The notes: a model not told the origin generated them from the letters alone. 64,000 nt of DNA from Spinacia oleracea (GCF_020520425.1 NC_079489.1:82280810-82344809), one strand, 5' to 3'. Numbered from the stretch's first letter, positions 34,013 to 47,848 are shown. Made by a program: numbers and translations.

Positions 34013-37000
34013 GTTAGCCCCCACTTTGACCTAGTCTCGAGATGAGACGATGGTCAAAGTACTAGACGGAGTGCGTCATACAAGCCATGGCGTATGTGAC
34101 CTGTTTTGCGAGGGTCTCACGAGCCCCCGAGTGATAACATTTGACTTAAGGGTCATCACTTGAAGTGTTAACACATTCCTCACGCGTCATTGGAATTTGT
34201 TAACTGATAGTATAAAAACCCCCTCACTTTGTTATTGGAAGTATCTAAAGATGTTTTCGAAATCAAAGCTATAAAATGTAACTAGGCCTGGCCAAGCCCA
34301 ATCACGAGGTAAAACGTTTTAAAGATTCTCATTTTCAGGGTTAGCTAAACGAGAAAACCCCCTTGTTTTTATAGGACGTAAAACGAAGGAAAATCCAGCA
34401 CATCGCTCTTTTTTGGAAAAGCGGAAAACCAATCCTTTGATTTTTGAAAAAGGGAAACCATCCTTTGATTTTTGGAAAAGCGAAACCATCCTTTGATTTT
34501 TGGAAAAGGGAAACCATCCTTTGATTTTTGGAAAAGGGAAACCATCCTTTGAATTTTGGAAAAGGATAAACCGGGAAAAGTTATCGCTGCAGCGACTAAG
34601 GACCTGCGTGGTTAGTGACGCAGACCCCGCCCGCTGAAGGTGGGTGAGCCTGTCTGCTGAGGGTGGACACCCCGTCCGATAGAAGTGGACGAATCTGTTT
34701 TGATGTTTTGAAAATAAGGACCTACGCGGTTTGTGACGTAGACCCCGCCCGCTGAAGGTGGGCGAGCCTGTATTTGTTTTGAAGATTTTATTTTCTTTTC
34801 ATTTTCGAAAACTGAGGACCTGCGCGGTTAGTGACGCAGACCCCGCCCGCTGAAGGTGGGCGAGCCCTGTCCGCTGGAGGTGAGCGAACCTGAATTCGTC
34901 TTTTCGATTTGGGACTCGCGTGGTACGTGCCGCGATCTTGCCCGATTGAGGTGGGCAAGTCCCTATTTCATTTGTTCTTGTGATTTCTTTTGAGAATTTC
35001 TTTTTATTCATTCTTGTAAGAGCGAATTCTTTCGAGGGATGCTCGAATTTAGTTGCAACCTGAATGTGGGTTGACAACGTGCTTAGACGGACCATTGTCT
35101 CATGGTCATCATCTTTCATGGTTTTGAGCTAGTCTTTATGGCTCAATTTTGCCACTACCTGGGTCCTTGATTAGGGGACTATGTATAAGTATCAACGGCG
35201 ACCTTTATCTTGAGGTCGTAATCCGGTTTTATCTTTTGAGATTATCCAAACACGGGACTTCGTACAGCGTAGTCTGGGAATATTGTTTTAACTTTGCATA
35301 CTCTCTTTTGAAATATATATTTTCTTTCGAGCCCCCAAGCACTCGTGCTTGACGGTCATTTCTTGTCAAAGAGGTCTTGGGGATACACATTTTGTAATGT
35401 CCTTGATCGTGTTTGGGATCGTGCTCGTAAGTGCGAGCGATCTTTGTAGTGGTGTACTACTCTTAACAAAGCCGTAAGGCGCGACTTTCAGTAAAGAAAT
35501 CGGCAATTTTCGATTCGAATGGATACGGCAGGACCCTATAGAAGTAAGGGCTTCTTTTGGGTCTGGGCTCATTTTCGGCGCCCAGGCCTGGGCGTTAGAA
35601 ATAATTCACGCCCAAGTGGGGCGTTGAAAATATTGTTTGGGCTGGTCTTTTGATGACACATTTGGCCTCTTGTTCGTTCGTTTATTTCACTTGGAAATTC
35701 TACGTATTCCCTTCTCTTTTGTTTTTCTTTATTTTTGGAACGTAGAATTTTATTAGAGATCACAATGAGTTGAGTGATCGTGATGATTTCTCGAGAAGCC
35801 GTAGCCGATTGGTGGACTACGGTGTTTGTCGCTTTGGGGCGATTATTTAAAGGAACTGTCGCTCTTAAGGCGTACAGTTATTGCAATAGTTGGGCGAGTC
35901 TATATGGCCTGAGGAACATACCTTGAGGCGTAAGACTTTGATCGCGTATATATCTTTTTATTTTGCTACGGTCGTTTCGTAGCTTGGAGCCCCCAAGTAT
36001 GCATGTTGGGATGCTTCCTTTTGGCGTACGATTTTTGTAGGTTCTTTCGAGAAAGATGCCTTGGGGTCCCGCTCGTGTAGGTGCAAGCTATCCCTTCCGT
36101 GGTAGGTAATATTTTGCTACCTTTAATCCTTAATGTAGAAGTCGTGTGGCTTGCATTTTGAATTTGGGCGATAAGTAGTCTTTGCCTCATACTCTTGGTC
36201 GTGCCCGCATTAGTGCAATATGCCTTACTCTTTTTTTTAGACTTGTACCGAGGGATGGTTGAACTTATGGTGCGACGTAGGCTTGTGTGGCCTAACAGCG
36301 TGTCTTAGAACATTCCTCCAGGTGTTGGGATATCATTATTATTTTTTGCATTGGAGTACTTCATCACGCCTCGTTCAGGTGCTCGAACAAGTGTAGCACC
36401 TTCTGCGTGGGTGTGCACGGCTTATTACTTCGTTCGATGCGAGGATTCATAGATGTTTTTTTTTAATTTTTTTTTAAATTTTTTATCCTTGATTTTTCTT
36501 TCGCTTTTGCTTTGGAACGACGTAGACTGTGTAACGGGCGCTTGTAGGGCGAGCGTTATGTGCAGTAGTTTGATCGGAGTTTTGGTGACTCGCGATTTTC
36601 AGTTACCTTTGTTAGTGGGGTGACTTTATATATTCTAAGTAGCGCTTAGAATTTGCGAGGGGTTGTAGCCATTCTAAGGTTCGTTTTACACGATCAAACC
36701 TTAGGATTGTGCCCCTATGACGTGTGTATAGCATTAGCGTCGAGAATTTGCGATAAAATTGTCATTTCGAGCATTTTTAGAGTGTTTTTCTCAAGCCCCC
36801 AATTGTAGCTACGGGATTGGCTTGGTGCTATAATGCTTGGCATACGTTTTTATGCATTCATGGTGACATGGATCATGAATAGTTTGAACCAGACTCGTTT
36901 AGTGCGAGGTACGTTCGAGTAGTGGTTTGCTACTTCTCTTGTAAATGTCGTATTGTGCGACATTGCCATGGTCAAGGTAGTCACATGTTGAAGTGTGCCT

Positions 37001-37769
37001 TGACCAAAAGCTAGGTGCCTTTCTTTACCCATAATCATATTTAGAAATCTTTTTGACTCACTTGCAACATCGAGATAAACGCATACTTAGCTTAAACCAA
37101 CGACACTTTATTATGTTCGAAGAAGTCTTTGAAAATTATTTGAAATACGAGTCCTACTGTGTACAATCCGAGGTGTCCTAAGTAAGTTGATTTATAGAAG
37201 GGTTCGTACAAGATTACATGAGTGAATCAAAATACTGTTACGATTTTTGGAATGCTGTCTAAGGATTTGCTGGAAGCCAGGGTGCAGGCGTCAAGATATT
37301 ACTTGTGCCCGTGTGGCACATGCTTTAGGCTTTTAGGGCCATCATTTCCAGAATTGCGGGAATATAAACCGCTTTCAAATTGACTTAGATTTACTTGGTG
37401 TATGTCTGCACAAAAGGTCAAGGTATACTTAGTTCTTTCCCTAAGTCTTTCATTTCAATTTTTAGCCCCCAGTTGCTATTACGTCTTCTCATTAATGATG
37501 CTTTCAGATTTCGATTTTAGATGCCCGTTGTCATATGTCTGAGTAGGGTGAGCCTTGGTTAAGTGCCAAGTCCTATTGACAATGTCTGATTTTTTAAAAG
37601 GGGATTCACAAGCATTTGAATTACCATGAACGGGTGCCCTGAGTTCGAAGGAACGATGGGGCGATGCCGTAGAACAATCCTCTTTATTGCAAGCTTAATG
37701 CCTTTACTACTTGTTGGCGATTATGACTGTGTCTAGTGGTGAAAGAAGGTCTTTAAGTGAGTTACTTTG
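34013..37769 (-). mobile_element. Interior of G2 (non-coding, 3' part)
   Basis: 3.76 kb without gag-pol. From the PPT side it holds a 28-bp tandem array (34420-34570, CCATCCTTTGATTTTTGGAA units), a GC-rich array of about 110-170 bp (34600-34970, GACGCAGACCCCGCCCGCTG core) and scattered copies of the GCGCCCAG...CTGGGCG motif (35575-35640). The stretch 37080-37764 is the reverse complement of 44770-45480 in G3 at high identity, showing both are one family. It ends at 37769, where the plus-strand element begins. Confidence 0.75.
34420..34970. repeat. Two tandem arrays in the G2 interior
   Basis: Five copies of a 28-bp AT-rich unit, then three to four copies of a GC-rich unit containing GTGACGCAGACCCCGCCCGC. 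Neither codes for a recognisable protein. They lie close to the polypurine tract. Confidence 0.8.
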
Positions 37770-40700
37770 TGTAGACACCTACTTTTGTCCCCATTCCCGA
37801 AAGGGAAGGTTCGATGATGAAAGTATAAATCTCCACTTGACAACGCATCTCCTATAAAATAACGAATCTCGATCACCCCTTTTCATTTCACCCGAAACCT
37901 GCTATTTATAGAAACCTGCTATTTATGGAAACCTGCTAAAAATAGTAACTGCAGTAATGGGTAGTTGTTAAAAGTGGCAAGTCATAAATGATAGAAACCT
38001 GTCAGAATTAGGTGTTGCACTCCAACATAAATCCTAAATGAGATAGAGATTATGAGAGAATCCTATTCCTAATATGATTCGAAAATAAGAGTTACGTATT
38101 AATTAAAATCCTAACGAGCCTAGAGTTCGTAACGGGCCCAGATGCATTCCATCATAAAATTAATACGCACTAAAAGACTCGATTAAAGTCTCATACACTC
38201 CGGATTCTAGGAATCCGAATCTGACAAAGAAACGGCCCAAACATCAATTTCAACGCCCAGCCCTGGGCGCTGAAATTGCTTGGATCCTATTTTCAACACC
38301 CAGAGCTGGGCGCCGAAATCTTTGACGCCCAGCCCTGGGTGCTGAAAATACCTGGGACGTGTTATTTCCTAATTCCTCGTGGATTAGAGTTCTACAATTC
38401 TATCTTTCCACGAACTCTTTTCTATAAATAGGGCCTTAAGTTCGACGTGAAAACAACACCAACACACAATTATTATTCTGAGTATTGACTCTAAACCCCT
38501 AAGCCTAAGCCTCACGCTGCAAAACTGATCACGCGTTCTGTCGCAATCGATCCATAAATTGAACAGAACGTTTCCTGTCCCGTAACTTGAGATTCGTTAA
38601 ATAAAAGGAGAAATAGCAAAGTCAAAGTGGTTAGTTTTCTGAGAACCGTGACGTACCTCTCAAGGGTGCGTCGTAATGTGTCCCTTTTCTATGATTTAAT
38701 TGCTTTCCTCGCCCTTTTATGAACTGTTAAACTAATTAAATCTGATTGTTCTATCACACCTAATAAAGATTATGTTTTTGGGAAATTGGATTATCATGCT
38801 AGGTCCCTTAATACAATCTAAATCAGATAATCGCGCTCGATCTAGTATTATATGTTGCATATTGTTAAAATCGACTTAGATTAGTTTAATAGTTAACGCA
38901 TGTCCCTTCAATTATTTATGCTGAGCTAGTAAGGATATCGTGCCTCTGGAGTTATCGAAGAGCGAGTACTCCTCTCGGTAGTTACAGTCCCCCGAACCCT
39001 CAATCTCTACCCAGTGGGTGTACGTTGAGCGATCCCCACCACCAGGGATCACAAGGGAACCTACGGGCGTCGTGGTCAAACATAATTGCACTCCCTTTAT
39101 GTCACGATAACCGGGTTTTGTCAGTTTTCACTAGTGGAAAAAACCCCTATTGCAGCCCCCTTGTTGAGGCGGGCATTTAAAAGCACGCCCCTACAACCAC
39201 TATGTCAATGCGGGTCAATGATTTCAATGAGATGTCGAGGGGGGCTTCTAATTGTTCGCTTCAATAGACTCTATTGGGGTGGGCTTTGGTGTTGTACGCT
39301 TCAACCATTTCAAGGTTGTTTAGCGAACATTTTGTTGTTCGCTTCAAGAGATTCTCGGCCCGCGAATTTTAAAGCCCAATTAAGTAAACTACCTAAATAC
39401 CCAATTCCTTAGGGTTTATTTTATATCCTCATCAATTCCACTTCCCTTGGCCTGCCGTTTTTTCGTTCTCTCTCCTCATTTCCTAATTTTTTTTCATCTT
39501 CATCTCCTTTCCAATCTTCATGTCCTTTCTTTGATTGCGATTACATTTGTTCTTGAAAAAAATTACCGAACATCGAAATTCTTCCACCATCTCCTTCCAT
39601 GTTTGTGGTTCACAAAAGATGGAGAAACAAAAGCTTTGAACCATCTCCATATTTTCTCGAGATGGTGATACTAACAAGGTCTAATCTCCTTTTCCTTCAT
39701 CTTTTCAATTTAATTTTGGAATGGATTTTGTTTTTTTTCTCTATTTTCTATTTTGTTCATGATTTGGTGAAGTTTTTATTTCTTTGCTAAAGTCGGAAAT
39801 TAACTCAATTTTTGGGGGAAATTTGTTGTTTTTCTTATAGATTTGATGATCTATCTTCAATCAATAAGATCGGTCTCCGGCGTTAGGATCTCGGCGGCAG
39901 AAGAATCATAGATCTAAATGGGTAAGATTAATTTTCTTGTCTTTTTTTTGGGAAAAAAATATCTAATTTTAATGTTCATTAGAAGTTTATAATCTGATTT
40001 TAAAAAAAAAAATAACTTTTACATCCAGAATTTAATTTTCATCTAAATTTTTGTTTTGTTTCCGATTTCATTTTTGACTACTAATTAGAAATATGAAATT
40101 ATATTTTCATTTCTGTTACATTTTCGATATCTTTTTTTTGTATTTTTTCATCTTATTATTTCATATTTTAAGGATTTTCATTTCTGTTTTATTGTTATTT
40201 TATTGTTCATTAAATTGTCTCTTACAAACTTTTTTTTTTGCAGGTTTGTCATGGCCGTGAGATTCATTTCATTCAATGGAGTTGTTAATTTGCTTAGCTT
40301 GGATTTTTCTTACATATTTGTACTTTGAGTTATTCAACTTTGTAAGAGGAGTACTAATTTTATAGAAACTCAGATGTATTATTCTTGTACTCCGTATTTG
40401 ATTAATAATAATAAGAAAAGTTTAGTATTTCAAGATTTTTGTCTCCAAAATGCGCACTAACCAGTTACAAGGGCCCAACCCAGAAATAAAAGCTAAAACT
40501 TACGAATTAGCTAAAAACCATGCAAAAAAAAAAGTCTGTTGTGGGGGGCATTTCAGAAGTGCGCCTCAACAGAGAAGTCTGTTGTGGGGGGCTTACGTTA
40601 AAGTGCGCCTCAACAGGTCCATTTTTTAGCATGGTTTTTGGGCTGTTGTGGCACGTTTTTGAAAGCCCGCCTCAACAGATATCCTGTTGAGGCGAACAAA

Positions 40701-40973
40701 GCCCGCTACAACATCTCAGCGAGCTGTTGAAGCCCCCTCTGTCGAAGCGGGCTATGTTCGCCTCAACAAGCCGAAAATGCCCCCCTCAACAGGGGTTTTT
40801 TCCACTAGTGTTTTCTCATTGTCGTTAAAAACTGAATGGCGACTCCTATATTACTAGTCAATTGGGTGTAAACTCACAGGAAATCCAATTACACTTGATT
40901 TGACAAAAAGAAGCGTCACACCCACGAGGGACGAGGTCACGCATTAGCCTCGTGCTTTTTCGACCCCCTCACA
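37770..40973 (+). repeat. 5' LTR of G element G3, interrupted by a CACTA element
   Basis: Runs TGTAGACACC (37770) to CCCCCTCACA (40973). Without the 1,682-bp insert at 39129-40810 and its 3-bp duplication it is about 1.52 kb. A TATA box is at 38423-38430. The GCGCCCAG hairpin region is longer and more decayed than in G1 (38265-38350). The PBS follows directly. Confidence 0.87.
39129..40810 (+). mobile_element. Non-autonomous CACTA (En/Spm-type) element
   Basis: The terminal inverted repeats are 20 bp and perfect (CACTAGTGGAAAAAACCCCT). The flanking duplication is TTT: the intact LTR has five T here and the interrupted one has four on each side. Subterminal regions hold multiple copies of GTTGAGGCG/CCTCAACAG-type units in both orientations, as expected for transposase-binding arrays. 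The 1,682 bp contain no transposase. A short ORF near 39447 looks like a chance frame. Confidence 0.9.
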
Positions 40974-40974
40974 G

Positions 40975-40992
40975 TGGCGACTCCACTGGGGA
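40975..40992 (+). other. Primer-binding site of G3
   Basis: TGGCGACTCCACTGGGGA, one base after the LTR, identical to the PBS at 7895-7878. This PBS class is typical of plant Ty3/gypsy elements. Confidence 0.85.
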
Positions 40993-43900
40993 TAGTGAAG
41001 GAAATACTCGTGATTGTAGGTAATCAAAATAGCCGAAGGGTGAAACGATCCTACCCCGCGTTTATTTCCCCATCAAGTTGGGACGACCTGAAAATCAGCA
41101 TATTAATGTGAACGGACAGAACCGCATAACGAATCTTAGCTCCCTTGGTGTTTCATCTCGGGAGTTGGGACTAAGGATACCCATCGCCAACCGGGGGGGT
41201 GCATACGCTTCGAATGTTGTCCACTCGGCACTTTCGCTAGTAGTACACCCCTCCCAAACCCAATCGCTCGCCCACTAGGTCCCTCTCGCCTGCATGCCCC
41301 CTTGGCTTGCACTTGCGGGTTGGCCTTCTGGGACGAAATTCGTCTGTTGAAAGCACTACCCCGACCGGGGCATGTGGTGGATCTGCGATAGAAGCGGTAC
41401 CAAGCCAGGCGCAAATAACTACCCATAGAAGCCTATCATAAACTACATGACATATTATTATTGCCTCATGATGGAATGTTAGTTATGTGTAGCGAAATAT
41501 ATGATTGTGTGTGACAAACTATCCTAGAAAAACCAACGACCTTAAAAATTTCCCAAACATTCATAAACCAATTTGCCAAAGAGTTATACCGAAATACGTG
41601 TTCCGCAAACCCGAACGATCGCCACAAAATAAGCGACGCTCGGGATGGTCTGTAACGAATCCCACAAATGCTGCACAACGCGTAAAGGACGTTATAAGGC
41701 AAGCACACAAAATTAAAGTCGCAAAAACAAAAGTAGACGAAAGCAGAAAACGAGAACCAGCCAGGGATGCATTTTCAACGCCCCTGGCTGGGCGCCGATA
41801 TTTCTCACGCCCTACGCTGGGCGCTGAAGTTGCTGCCTGGCCTTTTGGTCAGGCACAGCAGCCTCGGTGCCCACGCGTGAAGAAAATACGTAGCAAAAAA
41901 AAACTTTTCATAAAAATTGCTGCAAGGGCGTATGAAAAGGCACTCGATTCTAAAAGCGACTAAAAAATAAAAATAAATAACTCTTTGTGTCGTTGTTAGG
42001 CCTCCTACGACGACAACGCTCGGCACCAAAACCGAGCATGCTAATTAAACGACCTTGAATGTCACATGGGCAAAGTATTCAAAAAATAATGTTCAAATGG
42101 AGTCTTCAAGGAAAAATAATGTTCGAATAAAAAAAATAAATCCGAGTCTAGACTAGGTTATGCCGAAGTACAATCTAAATCCTAAGTCTTAGTTGTCTTA
42201 TCCATAGAATCGGTCCTAATACTTGGTGTTGTTCTGCAAGCTAAAAGGTTAAACCATATTGAGTCTCCCTTCCTAACATTTAAATCAATGAGCACCCATA
42301 TGTAATTGTCATCCCTTGCTAGGAATCCACGGCCTCAATACTTTCTCTCACAAATAAGAAGAATATATTATAGTATTTGCAAAATGGAAACAGTCACATT
42401 CTGGAAATCATTCCCCCATAGTCGCACAACCCCCAAAGTGAACCTAAGGTATCAATACCATTGGCAAAAAATTATTAATGGCCTCAAGGCTTTTGATCAC
42501 ATTGGGTCACGACTATCATAGTCCTCTCGAGCCACTCGCTCCTTGAAATACTACTAAGTACGGACTAAAAGATTTTCCATGAATGCAACATGACCAACCA
42601 TGAAAATACCCAAATCTGCATGCCATAAGGCTACCATTGGGGTAAAGCAATACACACTAAGAGGGAAGCCGCACTAATGATTCTAGTCTTGCAAAAATAA
42701 AAATTCGATCTCCCCAACTGACTACCTTGCCAATATTAAGCAAATGGCGCATGACAAATGAACACCCAAGGGTTAAAATCTAAAGTGTCAACCAACGAAA
42801 GTTATGGTCCAATAAATCTAAACCTGAAAGTTGCTTGGTCAAGTATTATAGGCTTACGCCACGTCATTATTTTGAGTCTAGGCCACCCCCTTATTCATAC
42901 ACGGGTTATAGTCAGAAAGATTAATGAAAGTTTGAGTCTAAATCACAACTTCCAGTTAAAATCCGAGAAACTGGAATCTGAAAAAGAAGCAAAAAATTAT
43001 TTTCGATGTAATTCTTTCGTTAAATTTCAATAAGGTAAAAACAACATTTTGAATCAACGCTATTTGCACATTTTAAGAAACGACTAAATACGCTTGCAAA
43101 GTAAGACAATTTAAAAGGTCCACCCTAGGCCCACTAAAGCTAAAGGTCCACCCTAGGCCTACTAAAGTTAAAGGTCCACTATAGGCCTACCAAACGAGGC
43201 TCACTCAGTCTCGCCTCGTGACTCAAAGACCACAACCGTCTACCTTTTAGCCCAAACAAAAAAATTGATTGAAGGATTTATGTTGGGGAGAAATCCCAAG
43301 CAAAAAGAGAAAAAGAGAAAGAGAAAAGGGAGAGCGAAAAGAGCCATGAAATACTTAGCCCGTACCTCCCAAAGTGCGAAATCTACCCAAGTAAACGAAG
43401 GAAAAGAATTGAGTCAACCAATCCAAATCATAAAATTCTACGATGTCTACCCTTTCCAATCCTTATGCTCTTAGACGCCTTCGCTCTGGGGTCCCTGTTC
43501 AGCTCATTTAACCCATCCAAGTTCTCATTGCATAACCCAAGAAACCATTACCTCAACTCTTGTTTTTGAACTTGTTATCAACCGCAAATCACGCACGGCC
43601 ATTGACACGTGCGTCATGCCCATCATTTCCAAAATCCAAACCTGCTCTTACACCACCATTAGCATAATGACCATATAACTGGTTTGGATACGTCCTGTTG
43701 ATATACCCTTGAGCCGTCCCTATGTTACTCATTGGCCTTGATTGATGTAAACTCGTAACACTAGCCTGAGGCCGTAAAATGTGAATCCTAGCAGATGTAA
43801 TCCTTATGCTTGACCAATACCTATAAAAATTACCCTATCTCATTCAACCCATCTTTCAAACCGTCTTGAGTCAAAAAAAAAAAAAGACAAATGAAAAGTA

Positions 43901-45485
43901 CATTCTACGCTTAACGTAAAAAAAATAATAATAAATAATAAAAAAGAAACTTTGCTAAGCGCCTCTAAAGTTAGTCTAAAAAGAAAAAGAAGCATTTAGC
44001 GCACCAAAAAAAGATCCGTCCAGAAATAATTTTCAGCGCCCACAGCTGGGCGCCGAAATCTTTAACGCCCAAGCCTGGGCGCTGAATCTTTCTGCTTGCC
44101 AAATTTTGTCCAGAGGTGCTCGTCATTTTATCCGCACATGCACGGAAAAATAACGAACACTTGGAGGGGTACAACACGTATTCAGGTATACGTACCAAAA
44201 AACACATGAAAAGAAAATGCATGTACTTAAAAAAATAAAACAAAATTTTGGCTAACGGCAAAGCAGCAGATTAAAATAATAATGAACTTCACTTAACTCA
44301 TCCTATTTCAAACATTACGGTTCCACCTCAGAACATACTTGTTTAAAATCAGCATTCTAAGAAAACATTTTCTAGGCTAAGAACTACGCTACGCAAGACC
44401 TGATTCCAAATTAAATCTATTTAAGGCGGATACGTAGGCAATCCATGATTCGGTCCAACCAATATTAAAGCCTATAGAAAAACAAGAATAAAAATAGAAG
44501 TCCCTTATTGAAATTTAATTACTTGCAATCCAAGTCGAAAGAAAAATTGAAAGCACGAAGAAGAATCCAAGTCATCAAGATGCCAAAATGAGCACATGCA
44601 CATCGAAAAATAATAAGGGCACGTACCCTTGCCAGAAGGAGCACTCACACTCCTAGGCACTTAGCCAAGACTCAAAAGATCGCTTTGCCTCAATTGAATG
44701 GGGGATAGCGCAAGCGTCCATGACCTCTAAAGTACTCGACTTGACCCTCCCTAAAGCGAACTAACTCACTTAAAGACCTTCTTTTACCACTAGACATAGT
44801 CGTTCGCTTAAAGACCTTCTTTCACCACTAGACACAGTCATGATCGCCAACAAGTAGTAAAGGAATAAGCTTGCAATGAAAAAGATTGTTCTACGGCATC
44901 GCCCCATCGTTCCTTCGAACTCAGGGCACCCGTTCATTCAAATGCTTGCGAATCCCCTTTGAAAAAAATCAGACATTGTCAATAGGACTTGGCACTTAAC
45001 CAAGGCTCACCCTACTCAGACATGTGACACGGGCATCTAAAATCGAAATCTGAAAGCATCATTAATGGGAAGACATAACAGCAACTGGGGGCTAAAAATT
45101 GAAATGAAAGAGCTAGGGAAAGAACTAAGTATACCTTGACCTTTTGTACAGACATACACCAAGTAAATCTAAGTCAATTTGAAAACGGTTTATATTCCCG
45201 CAATTCTGGAAAAGATGGCCCTAAAAGCCCAAAGCATGTGCCGCACGGGCACAAGTAAAATCTTGGTGCCTGCACCCTGGCTTCCAGCAAATCCTTAGAC
45301 AACCTTTCAAAAAACATAACAGTATTTTGATTCACTCATGTAACCCTGTACGAACCCTTCTATAAGTCAACCTACTTAGGACACCTCGGATTGTACACAG
45401 TAGGACTCGGATTTTAAATAATTTTTCAAATGATTTTTAAAGACTTCTTCGAACATAATAAAGTGTCGTTGGTTTAAGCTAAGTA
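40993..45485 (+). mobile_element. Interior of G3 (non-coding, 5' part)
   Basis: 4.5 kb from the PBS rightwards with no gag-pol in any frame; the longest ORF (41505-41963) has no recognisable features. It contains GCGCCCAG-type inverted motifs (41775-41830, 44035-44095), a 27-bp triplet repeat (43115-43190, AAAGGTCCACCCTAGGCC) and a 45-bp duplication (44765-44850). At 45485 it is broken by the copia element, with AAGTA (45481-45485) as the likely left target duplication. Family G therefore looks non-autonomous throughout this window. Confidence 0.75.
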
Positions 45486-46864
45486 TGTTAGGTTATGATA
45501 CATATGACAATTCATAAATCATGCGGAAACAACCATTAAGCCAGGAATACATATTATTTACACATAATCATATAACATAGTTTAGAAGCATACTCTTTGT
45601 TGCGTGCCTTCCCTAGCTGCGCCCGAACCGAACAAGAACAAGTCTTTAGGACTCCAAGTGTCGTCCCTCCGTAGATAGTCCACAGCACGTCCGGATCCGC
45701 CTTAAGATTGACCAACTAGAATCGCCCTTAAGGTACTAATAATTTCGGCACTTTTAGGCAAGGTATGTGACTGAATTTTTCTCTCAAAAACTCACTTTGA
45801 ATACTTGAAAACTCGTTATAAATTGTGAACCCAGGCCACATATTTATAGGGGTATGGAAAGAGAATTGGAATCCTACTAGGATACGAATTAATTAAATTA
45901 GAATCCTAGTGGAACTCTTATTTAATTAATTTATCTTTTAGGATTAGGAATTTAATCATTAAACAAACTCTATACGCTTTAGGATTCGAGTAACACACTT
46001 CGAGTAATACTCTAGCACCGCACGCAGGCCTTGCGGCCCACGCACAGCGCCAACCCACTCGTCGCAGCCCCGCGCGCGCGCCCAAGCTTCGGCTGGGCCT
46101 GGCTTTTGCGCTGGGCCTGGTCGCATGCTTGGCGTGTGGTTGTTGCGCTTGGCTTGCTGGGCGATGGCCCCGGCTTTGTGCTGGGCCTTCGTCTGGCAGG
46201 CCTCGTCCGATGCTAATTCGTACGATGCGCTTCCGATTAAATTCTCGATTCCGGAATTCATTTCCGATACGAACAATATTTAATATTTCCGATTCCGGAA
46301 TTAATTTCCGTTTCGAACAAATATTTAATATTTCCGTTTCCGGAATTATTTTCCGATTCCGATAATATTTCCGATTCTGACAATATTTCCGTTTCCGGTA
46401 ATATTTCCGATTCCGGCAATATTTCCATTTCCGATAATATTTTCCGATATGTACCATGTTTCCGTTTCCGGCAACATCTACGACTTGGATAATATTTATA
46501 TTTCCGATACGATCCATATTTCCGTTTCCGGCAATATCATCGTTTCCGGAGTATTCATTACTTGCCTGTGACGATCTCAGCTCCCACTGAAACCAAGATC
46601 CGTCGATTCCGAATATCCATAGATGGAGTATTTAATGCCATTAAATACTTGATCCGTTTACGTACTATTTGTGTGACCCTACAGGTTCAGTCAAGAGTAA
46701 GCTGTGGATTAATATCATTAATTCCACTTGAACTGAAGCGGCCTCTAGCTAGGCATTCAGCTCACTTGATCTCACTGAATTATTAACTTGTTAATTAATA
46801 CTGAACCGCATTTATTAGACTTAACATTGAATGCATACTTGGACCAAGGGCATTATTTCCTTCA
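45486..46864 (-). repeat. 3' LTR (LTR1) of the outer copia element
   Basis: 1,379 bp, read on the minus strand TGAAGGAAAT...ACCTAACA. A TATA box is at 45848-45841. A polypurine tract (AAGGACAAGTGGGAGAC) adjoins it at 46881-46865. Its first 238 plus-strand bases match LTR4 with one difference, but differ from LTR2 and LTR3 at several diagnostic sites (GGAAACAACCATTAAGCC versus GGAAAAACCATTTAGCC). A run of about 330 bp (46230-46560) is quasi-tandem TTTCCG(T/A)TTCCGG; ORFs there are artefacts. Confidence 0.88.
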
Positions 46865-47848
46865 GTCTCCCACTTGTCCTTAGGGACAAGTGTGCATTTC
46901 CTAATTCCTTTGTCGCTCGATGCTTGCTCTTGAACATAAGGTAAGAGTTGTCATCCTTATTATGTCCAGAGGTGTTCCTCGGTTTCAGAGTTCAATTGAT
47001 CAAATAAACAGATAATCATAGCCTATGATTCATCCGAGCACGGCCATGCATTTCACAGTTTCTAGCTCTCCGAGTGGCCTTGTACAACTTTTAAGCATCT
47101 CATCCCGATTTATGGGAGGACAATCCCAATCTTGCGATCTTGAGATTAGACTTCGTTTGATAGGTGATTACCTGAGCGTTGTCTTTATAGCCTCCTTTTA
47201 CGGTGCGACGGTTGGTCAACGTCAAAGCAACCAGTTCTCAAACAAGTAATCTCAAATCACTCAGGTATTGAGGATTTAGTGTCTAATAATTTTAATGAAA
47301 TTTACTTATGACAGATTTTCATCTCTTACAGTAAAGTTTCATAGGTCTTGTCCGATACTAGTCTTCCCATAGTAAGTATCTATGCAAATGATTATGACAT
47401 TGCCATGTCCACATAGTTCAAGAAACAGAACTACTAGTCATCTTGCATTCTAATCGTCTAACGTTTTCTATGCGTCCAATTTTATAGAAAACTCCGATCA
47501 GGGACCATTTCAACCTTTGACATTCAAGTTCACTTGATAGACATTTCTTAGTCACAGGACTGGTCTTGACAGTCTATCTTGAATATTTCGTCAAATTGAA
47601 GGGACTCATCATTTAATACTAAACCAAGATTAAATGGAATATGAAAATACATTTCATATATGATAAATGTTCAACCCCTAATGTTTTACAACCATGGGCC
47701 TCGAACCCATCTTTAAAACATTTCATGGAATTCAAAGCTATGCTTGATTTCCAGTGCTACAATGTGAGTGTTGCTTCTCACTTGTTGCATAGGTTTAGTT
47801 ATCATGCTTTGCCAATCTTAATATCTTTTTCATCGAATGATATTCGAG
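46865..47848 (-). mobile_element. 3' end of outer copia interior (RNase H tail and 3' UTR)
   Basis: On the minus strand, 47848 down to about 47790 encodes LEYHSMKKILRLAKHDN and a stop. This continues the RNase H C-terminus that begins across the LTR2 insertion (RSHNKQTQKILSSY). The remaining 0.9 kb is untranslated sequence leading to the polypurine tract. Confidence 0.7.

Noticed and set aside
35149..37038. Short ORFs across the G2 interior
   Set aside because: 60-74 codons, both strands, no shared frame with the homologous stretch in G3.
41505..41963. 152-codon ORF in the G3 interior as gag
   Set aside because: No zinc knuckle or gag motif, basic low-information composition, and not preserved in the truncated G1 copy.
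45918..46517. 199-codon minus ORF and its relatives at 48324 and 56294
   Set aside because: They lie wholly in LTRs and translate the TTTCCG/TTCCGG quasi-repeat (YCRKRKYCQNRKYY); length is due to repeat composition.
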